Shown here: in pieces, positions 12,601 through 24,600 of the stretch
How the letters are laid out: the number at the start of each line of letters is the position of its first letter
Position numbering within the stretch: position 1 is the first letter of the stretch
Position numbers and translations under genes: made by a program
Assembly: GCA_911728435.2 (NCBI GenBank)
Contig: OU452199.1
Coordinates: 4,288,860 to 4,352,859 of the forward strand
Origin: Apoderus coryli
Lineage: Eukaryota; Arthropoda; Insecta; Coleoptera; Attelabidae
Length of the DNA stretch: 64,000 nt
Reading direction: 5' to 3'
Notes under the pieces: generated by a model
The model's input: the letters and a program-made list of their open reading frames with translations, nothing else
The model's database searches: none
Told to the model about the DNA's origin: nothing

Positions 12601-15600
12601 CAATGTTCAAAATTTAGTCAATCTAAAATCATTTTTATTTTTTGTAAATTTTAATTTTACATACTAATGGCTATATTCGCAAATATTGTACTAGGACTAT
12701 TCGTTTTGCTCCAGGGTACGCATTCTTTGATGCATAGTTTATTGTAGATAGCCTATGTCGGTTTGGCCCCATTTCTTATGGAAATCGCTAAGGTCTAAAT
12801 TCGCGATTTTGGATAAAAAAGTGGTGGGGGTAACCATATATCAACGTCATACGTCTTACGCCATACGGCAAATGTCAAACACCATATGTCAAATGTCAAA
12901 CACCAAACGTCATTAAAAGCGGTATCACCCTTCTACCAGAGAACAACAGAGAATGTGATCTTGTGGGGGAAGAGATTGCGCATATAATTGCGCACTCAAA
13001 ATCGCCATGTTTTCTTATACTTTCAGTGTCGTCGGGATATTTTATTTGTGCTTTGCCATTTCAAGTGATTTGTTTTCCAGTGCCGTAGTATTCTGTGTGT
13101 TATATATATTATATTCTGTGTTTTTGTTTTTGATAGTGATATTGTTTATTTTGAAATGCAAAAAAGCAGAGGCGGAATGATGTGTGCTGCGAAGAATTGC
13201 AGTAATAAATATTATAACTGCATTTTATCATTCTTTAGTTTCCCGATGGATAGTAAAAGGTAAGATATTTATGTAGTATTTGAATTAGATGCATATAAAA
13301 TTAGATTAAAATAATATCACATAGTACATTAAATAAAATTACCAATTGTTATTTTGAAAAACAGATATTTCTAAACAAACTCTTTAAAAGATTGAGCTTA
13401 CTTGCCTAAAAAAATCACCCAAATTTTTTAAAAAACATGAGTAACTTCGCTTAATTTCGCAGCACAATGGCCCTTATCTTTTATAACTTGGTTCAGTCTA
13501 TTTGTAATACATCGTAAGCATTCTAAAAAGAGAGCTTAAAAATCTTACTAGATGAGTGCAAAAATTCTATTAAATTCTGACAGTGTTTATTAAATTTTAA
13601 TTACAGATTTTAACTATTATAGATATTAGCAGGTAGTAAATTCACGTCTCAGTATTGCCCATTTATTGGGGGTGATTTTAGCATGTTTTGTAGTTATATA
13701 ATGGGAAATTCCCAACATGTGTGCTTGCGTTGTTTTTCTGAAGGCCATAAACAGGTAAAATATAATACATTCTCAATTATACTTAAGGAATTGAAAATCG
13801 GTAGACCTATTGTATAAATTAGAACAACTTTATTTTACTCTATCTAAAATTAATAAATTTATATTTGCCCGTAATCAATTACACTTTTTTTTTTCTTTAG
13901 AGCTGAACTAAGGTTATTTTATACATTAAAATTAATGTGTTCTCTGCTTCTACCGCCGTGTTGGGGTGTCTAATATGGGGTGTAGGACCTCCGTCGGGGG
14001 TTGTAGGACGGTAGCCAAAAAGGCTCTTCTTAAAATGCACGAAATTACTGTATTGGGAGAATAATTATCGAAATAAAAGAACAAGCGTGAATTCAAATTC
14101 AATTCACGTATGTCGTTGGTATAAGACGTATGACGTTGACATATTGGGTTAAAATTTTAAATCAATTTTAACTACCTTTTAACCCCTTTTGTAATCCTAG
14201 TTAAAGCTATTTTTATGTAAAATATTGATGTATTTTAATTTTGGGATTACAAATAAACTGCATTATTATTATTATTATTATATACCCCCACCACTTTTTG
14301 ATCCAAAATCAGGACCTTAGCTATTTCTCATGTTATTTTACGTAAGAAACGAGGCCTAACCGACATAGCCTATCTACTGTTCATTTATTTGTAAGGATTT
14401 TACAAGTAATAACGACATGTTTTTATTGTTCTTAAATTCCCAATGCAATAAATTTCACTTGTGATTAAAACTGTGGATTTGTTTAAATATTTTCAGATTT
14501 AAATCTTAGGCCTATCGTAAAATTACATTTACTGGCTAGTTATGAAATATGAAACAACGGAAAATAGCTATTTAGCATGTCAACATTTTCGAAAATTTGA
14601 CAAAATAAAAAAATATTTTAGATTGACACTATTTTGAACGTCGATAGATAATGCAAAAGCAAACAACTTTTTTTTAATACATTTTTGACAATTGTGTTAA
14701 AAATATGAGCATTTTGGACATGTTTAATTAAACTGTCAAAGTGGACATTTTTAATAAAATTGACAAATTTGACACGTAAAACAAGTCACGCAACTATCAT
14801 GGTAAACTTCATTTTTGGTTTTTAACCAAACAACAACTAACTGCATCATTATTTTTCACTTGTCCACAATAATAAAAGAAAATGCCATTTGACGCGCGGA
14901 CTTTTTTTTGCAAACATGGTATAATCTCAGAAATAACAGATTCAGTGATATAAAACACAAAATATAGCTGGTCCCAACATATAAAGCTTCAATTCCTCTT
15001 CAAACTACTCACATATTGTTAAACTCTCTACTAGATTTGTTGGACCATAGGTGGGTAGTGAACGTCAGACTAAAGCGCTTTCTAAACTTTCTATAAACGT
15101 TAAAAAATTACAAACGAAATTAATTTATACTGGAAGTTCGTAAAGTAAGGGAACGAGCGATTATTTTCAAGTCACAATTTTCCGGGATTCAATACTTTGC
15201 GACACATCATCTTCTGATTGTTCCTTATCATCATTATTCGCCTGTCTTCTAATTTCTGGTGCATCAGTTTTACTAGAACATTCCCAGTTTTGTTTCAAAT
15301 CCAGCCTATCGTCAGATATCTTATGTACACGTTTCCGGCTTCCTCTTTTAGATTCTCCTTCAGTAACTTGATCAGAACTTTGCATATATCTTGCGTCTTT
15401 TGAAGTAGACTTCTTCTTATTACGTACAGCTTGATTAGATTCCAGACTTCTTCTGGCTTCGGGATGCAACAGTTTTACGCGAACATTCCTCGTTTTGTTT
15501 CCCATCTACTTCAACTGTTTCTTCAGACGATTTTCTAACACTCGACTTAGTTTCAGCTAAGTTTTCCTTAGTTCTATTCGATTTTTTCTAACAGCTTTTG

Positions 15601-18600
15601 ATTTTTACTTTTGCAGTTTCTGTTTTTTTATCATTATTTTCACTTAAAGTTGATACTTTACGCGTTCTTCACGGTAAACTGAATGGTTGCTTTGATTTTT
15701 CGGCAGCTAATTCAGAAATACATTCAATTATATATCCTCTATCTTCATTCTGTTCGCGTATTGGGTTGAAATTACTTGTAGATTCTTCGGTTTTCTTTTG
15801 GGAATCATCTTCTACCATAAACTTAAGTTTTCTTTTTGATTGCATTCCGTCATTTTCTTCTGGACAAGAAGATTTAGGTCGTTTCTTTTTATTCACAGCA
15901 GATAATTCTGCATCAGCTTGTTTAGTAAACTCAGCAACTTCTTCATCTTCTTTTGATCAAGACGTCAAACTGCGTATACTTTTTGACGCTCTAGTAGGAT
16001 AAAATCCTCAATTTGACTCAAAGTTTCCACACTCTCGCTTTGTTCTTTTCGATCCTTAGCTGTGGCTTTAATAAATGTCTCGATCTGACTTAAAGTTGCA
16101 TCTCTACGTGGCGATATGTCTGATAAACGCGTTATAGCGACATTTGAAGATGTCTTCTTAAAATTGAAGCGTTTTTCTGCAGAACTTTTCTTTGAATCGT
16201 CAGATTTTGGAGAATCAGTTTCACTAAAAGTACGTTCAATTTCGCCTCTAACCTTTTCAGTTGCTAATCGGAATTTCAGCAACTCCATACTGGTTCTAAG
16301 TTTAGATGTTTCTGGAGCCATATAATCAGGATGTTTAGATGTTAATTCATCAAAAATATCTGGTTTGTCATCATTTTGTTGAAATACAGTTGAAGATTTG
16401 TGTTTGGGTATGTGGATTTCAAAATCTGAAGCATTTGGTGTAGTTTTTAAAAATATGTTTTCACCGACATCGATTTTTTGCGTATCCTGTACGAAAACGT
16501 CATTTATGATACCTTCAGGTAGTGTATCAACTGGAATTAGATTCAACGATTCTGAAAAATTAGGAACATCGTCTTCTTTAGTAGCTTTTGGTTCAAGCGT
16601 GTCATCGTTGTTTTCTTGCATGATAATTTGAGTTGGTTGAAGGTTGAAATACTCTCATCATCATCATGATTATTTGAATTATCACAATCTAAATTTTTAG
16701 TTGGTAACAGGTAAATATTTTCCTCAACTTCTTGATGATTACTTAAATCATCACAATCCAATTTTTGAGTTGGTTGCAGGTAAATATTCTCCTCAACTTC
16801 ATGATGATTATTTGAATCATTACCATCTGAATTGTGAGGATTTTTACTCGTACCAGGTTTAGACATCAAACCATGCTTCCGTTTTGCAAGTTTGGGAAGA
16901 GGTTGAGTTGGTTGTAGGAAAATATTATCATCTTCACTAAAACTGACTGATTCATCCAGTGTTTGGTTAGGTTGCAAGAAAATATCCTCGTTAACTTCCT
17001 TTGGTTGAACTTTTAACGATTCGTCCGTTGCCTTAATATCGGAATTATCTGTTAATCGGTTATGTTCGCAAATATCCAACTTTTGTGTGGATTGTACGAA
17101 AATATCTTCATCAGCTTGAGGTCTTAAGTTTGTCCCATTACTTTCAGCTATATTGGAAATCTCCTGCGATTTATCCGCCAATTGTAAGGTAAAAGAACTA
17201 CTAATATCTCTCGGCAGAGTCTAAAGATTGTCGATTCATTACACTATGCGAATCATTGTTTTCTGTCTGAGTTTCAGGAACAAAGACAAACGAATTTCTA
17301 TGTTGTTGCTGTTGCGCTGTAGAGTCCTTTTCACTCAACATCATTTCAGTTAAACTGAGTTTAAAGCTTTCCGAAGAGTCGTTAGAGTTTTCATGGGTAT
17401 TGGAAAGTGTCTTAGTTGATTTGATTGAAACATCTTGAGTTGCTGGAGTGTAATCATCGACGTCGTTTGCTGTATCGTCAAGTTCTTTGGAATTAGTAGC
17501 TGCAAGAAGTAAGGGAACGAGCGACTATTTTCAAGTCAGTTACTTTGATTCATTCATTGCTTCGCAATTTTGTATCCCACGTATTTGATCCGAAATCTAC
17601 CGCATGGCCAGCATAAATCAAAACTGACATGTGAAATGTGCAATTTTGAAAATGATCGCCCGTTCCGTTAGCTTGCACCCTGCCTCAAGAATTTTGATAA
17701 TACACAATTACAAGGATTAAATAATGACTTTCGCAGCCGTGTTCATAGAGTTTACACACACGCTGACGATCTTCGAAGTGCACCTATTAAAAGAGGGGTT
17801 GCAACTTGTATGGATGACCATTTGGGGTAGTCTATTCCATGAAATGGCTCCATGTAAATTTTTCATTGGAGACAGTCTTCTTCCGCTAGTTCATGAAGTC
17901 ATGAAAGATGCTTCCTTCACAGCTTCAATAGAATCCGAGTCGATAAGTCCTATGGTGTAAGGTAACATTGTACCTGGCTAAAAAAGTCTTGACCGACAAT
18001 GAAGAATTCGCCGGTCTTGATAGACTGAGAACCCATGGCTATTTCATCCATTCTTCCTTCAATAGCTTGTGAGATGGCCCGAATGCTTAAACCTCGTGAC
18101 TTGGATGAGGTTATGTCGATAAATTTCAATAAGTTCCAATGTGGGATTCACCTTGTATTCAGTTGCTATAATCAAGTTTCAATTTTTACTATTCCAGTGT
18201 TTTGGAAAGTGTGACTTTGACCTGACCATAGCAGTCAAAATGAGACTATTTAAAGAAACATTAGCTCTATTTATAAAATGACCTTCAACTTTATATTTGG
18301 ATTAAAGGTTTAAATAATAGAGTATTCTTTGAAATGTGAATACTGTCTCACCTGTTGTCAGTCTTATTGTTCACATGTCCTACCGAATTTGGCACCGATT
18401 TCTTCCTATTCGCTTTAGGAGATTCCATCTGAGTATTATTATTAATTCCACTATTATTATTATTATTATTATTATTAGTGTTACCACTGCTATTAACACT
18501 ATTACTACGTTCGACAGTTTTCGGCGATACAGTCGTACTGTACGATCGTACTCGAGTACCCTGCACATTACCCAAAATCAATGATATGTCTTCGGCATTC

Positions 18601-21600
18601 GGCGTAACATTTGTTGTTGGCTGTTGAGCCAATGTCAGCTTGGACGGCATTATGAATGAGGTACGTGGAGACTCGTTCTCCACATCATTTGGATCTGCAA
18701 ACCAACGAGTATTACAAATTTCTTGCATCTCTAAACGACACAAATTTCAATTCATATTTTGTCACATCACTAAGACTGACTAGAACTTTGGTTCAATGGA
18801 CAAAAAACTGTCGTCTCAAATTAATGTTGAAGAAAAACTATGGCCATTAGTAGAAACCATACTCCAAGTACCACAATATCCATAAATGGAGATAGCATTG
18901 AACAAGTCACTCAATTTAAATACTTGTGATGCATGATCAACCACAAATTGGACACAGATCAGGAAATAAAATGCAGAACCGAGCAAGCTCGAACAACGTT
19001 CTTAATTTTTGACAGATAAAAACTTGAGTCTCAGATATAGGATGGTAAAATGCTACGTCTGGTCCGTTCTCTTGTACGGAGTCGAAACATGAGTTGAGGC
19101 CTTCGAGATGTGGATCCTGCGACGAATGCTGAGAAGAGCTAGTTTAGTAGACCGTGAACTTTTCGAAATCATCAAAAAAAGAAAAACTGGTTACCTTGGA
19201 CCCATACTACGTGGAGAACGTTATCATTTCCAGCGTCTTATCCTCCAGGGTAAAATACAAGGAGGAAAAAGAGAAATATGTAGAAAAAAACTATCCTGGC
19301 TACGAAACATACAATGGAATACGGGACTTCCAGACACTGTAATTAATAGAATCCTATGATGAGAGAAGCGATGGACGCCTACGGAGGAATCTGCATGACA
19401 CTTTACGAAGAAGAATGATATTATGAAGGGCTATCTGTATGCCGAACAGCATGCGTCGAGTTCGTCATTAAGGATCGTTTCTATGGTCTTTAATGCTAGC
19501 GTCCAACGAATACCAAACGAAATTGTTTGTTTTGGAAGCTTTATCAGCAACATAAATTGATACACAAATGGTAAAAGTGTTCTTTTCTGCTCCACCATGA
19601 TCCCAAACTGAAACACAAAAGTTTACAGTCGACTGAAGTACGAATTCACGACATATGGCTTCCAGCGAATATTATCTCTTCAGAAACCTGAACCGATTCC
19701 TTCCTGGAAAGCGTTTTTCGTGGACTGAAGAAGCCAAACAAATTTAATTAAAAAATTCACATTTTCTACTCAGTTATTATTTTTTTAAAAAACATTTTGC
19801 TCCACTCACCAATTGCTCTTAAGAATCTAACTAAGTCCTTAGCCAATTCCCACTTAGATTGATCCAATGCAGTATTAAGTAAAAGAGTTGCATATTGTCT
19901 ACTAACAGATGAAGTTTCTAAATTCTGAAAAGGCAAAAGAAAAACCACATTTCGATTGAGAGTTTACATTTTATTTCAAAAATTTTACCTGTAAAATAAT
20001 CAGATAAGACGCCGCTGTATCAAGATGTCCTTTAGCCATACACTCTTGAAACAAATCCTTTGGTTTACCAGCGGCGGAGAAAAGGTATGGCCATAACGCT
20101 ATTTCAGTTTTTCGAGCACATTGCACTAAGGTTTGTAAATAAACGGGAAACTCCATAATAAATTCGATAATACTTGGCAACTGCGCATCGGGGATAGGTT
20201 CCTTACTGGTTGCCTCCTCTTCGAGAACCTAATAATCATTTGTATCAAATACATATCAGTAAAAGGTAATACAATTTCAATTACCTCATGTAATAGCAAC
20301 TCCAGTGAATGAGGAAAATAGGGTAAACTCATACAACTCCTTGCTATTTCCCACGCATGATAACCCAGGTTTCTTCTAATTAATTGTCGTAGAATTTGAT
20401 GTAGATACACTTGACTCTAAAAATAAATAATTTGAGACTAAGATTAAGATTACCATTTGAAACTGAGAACAGTTTATCTTGACTATAGGAGTGCAAATTA
20501 AGAAGCTTTGGCATCACTGCCTTGATCGGAAAATGTTTGACATATTCTACGCGGCTTTGTACCATTGAATTAATTTGTGGGTGTACCTCAGAAATGTATC
20601 AAAACGTCTAGTTTTCCTAAATATGTCAATGCTGAGCTTGCAAATTTATTATGTCCGAAAAACAAGTCACATAAAAAGTATAAGGAAACCAGAGAGTGTT
20701 CTATGTATCAAGAATTTGTACCCCGTTTCGTAATACAAAATGCTTCATCTGGTTGCAAATATGAGTTCTTTACTTTTCCCATTTATTCCCAACTGGTAAG
20801 CTTCTATTTAAATAATTAGGTTAGAGCAAGGCTCCTCCATACAAATGGGTTGTCTGTAGAAAAAAACTGCTTCAGTGGAGAATCTGTAATAAGACACCAC
20901 GCCACTATGTATACTAGTTGGGTGATTTTATAGATATTTTCTATTAGGTTGGGAAATATAATATTTTTGTGAATATTATTTTAAGTAGATGGTTAACAAA
21001 TGTTCCTAAACTGTCCTTTTAGTCATAAAATTTAAGGGTCTGTTTTCTATCTATCTTATCGTTTTTTGATATGGGTTTTACGAAGAGCAATAAACACATC
21101 TACAAGTAACAAAAATATATAATTTTTGTCTCTTTTCTTTGTTCAACTTTCAGAAACAGATGGACAGTGTTTTCTTGTTCGAAGAATGACATGTTTTAAA
21201 CACATTGTGGTCTCACTTTTGAACATCGAAATACCTTCATGTAAATTAAATGTCGGATTTTTATTATTATATACAGAAGCTAGTAGTTGGAGGGTGTCGC
21301 GGTTTCCCATATTAAATAATTTTGCAATTTTCTTTATTAGTTTTAAGTATTAAATTAGTTGTTTTGCTTTGCGTTTTATTTCAAATAAAGTTTAGTTATG
21401 TTATTGTGTCGTAAAGCTTGAATCGAACCCGTAACAATTTGAATAGCATATTGGGATTCATTTGGATTGAGCTATAAAATTAGTATTCTTTCTGAATGTA
21501 AATAATACCCGCTAATTCAAAATGGTTACAAATCTTCGAATGATAACAAACGCCCCATGGTATGCAATCTCACTATACCCGTAGACCTAAAGATACCATT

Positions 21601-24600
21601 TGTAAAAGATGTAAGCAAAGCCAAAAGTGTCTAACATCACGAAAAACTGGAACATTATGTCAACGAAATAATACATCCACTAATACAGCCCACCTTGAAC
21701 AGAAGACTTAAAAGAAATTGGCCCGCAGATTTAAAAGAAGATTAGAGAAGATTTGTCATTGGAGAAGTCTTCGCAACGCCATTTGAGAGCCTCCTTAGCT
21801 CCGTGTCATCATTTTAGCCTATAGAATATATTGTATTCTGATTGCTGAAATTATGTATAATAAAAAAAAAGTGGAGAATCGGACCCACACCTCCATATGG
21901 AAAGCAACAGACGATTCACACCGAGCCATGGGCGTTTGTAGTGCTTCAGCTCCTTGTCCTACATGCTAAATCAACTATTTGAAATAGTTTGAATTAGTTT
22001 ATGAGTCAAGATGGAGGAATGATTACTTGTAATTTATTTAACATTATAAACTACTATTTTTGATATCAGTCTGGGTCTTAAATTTGTGAAGGATCTTTTA
22101 GAAAGTCCCTGCATCCTCCAAGAATCAATCAAAAACCCAGCCTAATTCGACTCCAAGTTTGGGTATCGTTCTCCCTCAATATTCTCCTGCAAGCAAAATC
22201 TCATTTGATTGAGATGTTTCCTGAGTCGGCAGTGTCCCGTAATCCACTATGAGTCGAAGTAAATTTCTGGCCATTGCTAGATATCTCTTAGCAACATTCT
22301 CGTTTGGATCGAGAAGCTCTATTGCTTATTGTCTCGTCCCATCGTGACTTAAAGCTTCCGCATTTTGACTGTAGCGCTGATGCCGTCTGTCTTCTGCAAT
22401 CTTATATTACTGATAGAGTTCAGTTTGTGTCATACAATGGATATACATCGACATATTATACAGCTCTATCTGGAGTACCTCAGGGTTCAAATCTGGGACC
22501 TCTATTATTTTTATTGTTTATTAATGATTTGGGTGAATTATTGAATTGTAGTAAACTGATTTATGCAGATGACTTAAAGATTTTTACAAGGATAAGTACG
22601 CCGCAGGATTGTATTTTGCTACAGGGCAGTCTTCAATTGGTGAATGCTTGGTGTGAACAAAACAGACTTTCCCTCAATCCTAAGAAATGTAATGTTGTTT
22701 CTTATACCCGCAAAACGTCCCCGACCATCCTTTATTATAATGTAAATGGAGTAATTCTTAATCGAAAGGAGTCTATTAAAGATCTTGGAGTTACTTTTGA
22801 CATGCATTTCACTTTCTAGGAACATATTACAGATATGATGGCTGGTGCGACCAAAGCTTATGGCTTTATTGTTAGAAACAGCAAATATTTCGAGAGTGTC
22901 GTTACTTTGAATACTCTATATTTTGCATATGTAAGATCCAAGCTTGAGTATTGCTCTTTGGTCTGATACCCCTGCTATGACTGTGATATTCAAATGATTG
23001 AGAAAGTTCAGCGTAAATTTTTAAAATGTTTGTGCTTTAAGATTGATGAAACTTACCCGGATCGCGGAATACCTTACAAATATCTTATTGACCGATTTCA
23101 ATTTCAAAGTTTAAGGAGAAATTTGTTTAGTATAAGCTTCCTATATAAGATATTCAATAGTGATGTAGTGTGCCCTGAGCTACTGGAAAAGGTATCTCTG
23201 TTAGTTCCGCGTATCAATGCTAGAAGTTCTATTGCTTTTTATAATGAGCGAGCCAGAACAAATGTTATATTAAAATCTCCCATTTATACTATGTGCCGGC
23301 AATTTAATTTGGTTAATGATCAGTGTGATATATTTTTTGATTCTCTGAATGAAATATTGTCTTCCGCGGAATCAATACTAAAGGAACTTGATGTTCATTA
23401 ATACTTGTGTACTTTGGTTGATTTTCGTTGTTTATTGATGTACCTACTGTTATTTAATATAGTTAAGCTTTAGGTATAGTTGGTTTTTTGTATGCATTGC
23501 TCTGTAAATGGAACTTGTTCTGTTGAGTAATAAAGCTATTATTATTATTATTAAAGACTGCCAGGGTATTTTGCGGAGCCTTAGCTGCATCCACTTGAAT
23601 TCCTGGCCCAGCAATGTATTCATACTGCTGTAAGGTCATTATTGCTTGTTGATTGTTTCGATCGAGATCCTTTTAAGGGAATTTCGTTTGCGAGAGTGGA
23701 TATGATATGAGATTGAACGATGCTTAATCCCAGGCTTCACGAATATATGCTATGATGGACTCATTAGAGTTAGTAAGGGGACTTCAAAATGGTTATATCT
23801 GTCGATACCTGCGGTCGGGAAAGTGGCTATGACAGATAAACCGTATGGTTTTATAGCTTCACTTTGGTTTAAGAATGTGAAGGAGAAAATTGACGGTTCG
23901 TACTACGACAAAGATAATATTACTACAAAAATGACAGCTGGAACGGACGGTGCGCCGGCATTTATACTGAGGAATTGCGCGTACGCATTTGCGGAACCGT
24001 TGTTGATTCTGTTACGCAATTCTTTAAGAAGTTTTACATTCCCACAATTATGGAAATCTACAAGAGTTTGTCCGGTACACAACCGGCAAAGTTGCTAAGT
24101 ATAGACCCATCTCCACATTGTCTAATTTTTCAAAAGTCTTTAAAAGAATAATTCATGAAAAATTATTTGGTCAACTAAAAAATTGCATAGGTGCTGTTCA
24201 GAAACGGTCAACTGTAACAAATCTAGCTCAATTCTTCGAAACAGTATACTCTACGGTGGGGAAGGGATTACAAGTTGACACAATCTACACAACTGATTTC
24301 TCGAAGACTTTTGACAGGTTGGATCATGCCACTATATTACAAAAGATGGGCAAGATTGGTTTTCATTCTGATCTACTACAATTTTTTGACTCTTACCTAT
24401 CTGACCGCACACTATTCGTTGAGTATAATGGATTCAGGTCGAGGGGGTTTTCTGCGACTAGTGGGGCGCCTCAGGGTACCAATCTGGCTTCTTTAATTTT
24501 CTCCATTTACATTAACGACATCGGATTGAATATAACGAGTAAGTTTCTGCTATTTGCCGACGATTTTAAATTATACAGGTTAATCGAAAGTAATGCAGAT

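Larger units (their letters stand above)
12225..14930. mobile_element. long inverted-repeat (foldback-like) element
   Basis: Sequences at the two ends are diverged inverted copies of each other. Pairs of matching blocks include 12239-12280 with 14870-14915, 12290-12340 with 14735-14790, 12565-12640 with 14590-14670 (GTTGTTTGCTTT, GTCAATCTAAAAT) and 12745-12850 with 14275-14375 (CCTATGTCGGTT, AAGTGGTGGGGGTA). The left arm is itself interrupted by a hammerhead repeat (about 12365-12545). The centre contains a THAP exon (13156-13259) and a retroelement (TTA)n tail (about 14262-14281). I could not identify a target duplication. A P-superfamily origin is plausible because of the THAP exon. Confidence 0.55.

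Noticed and set aside
15598..16631. Plus-strand ORFs (15598-16002, 16398-16631)
   Set aside because: Antisense shadows of the TQ-repeat fragment, whose minus-strand frames have clear repeat structure.
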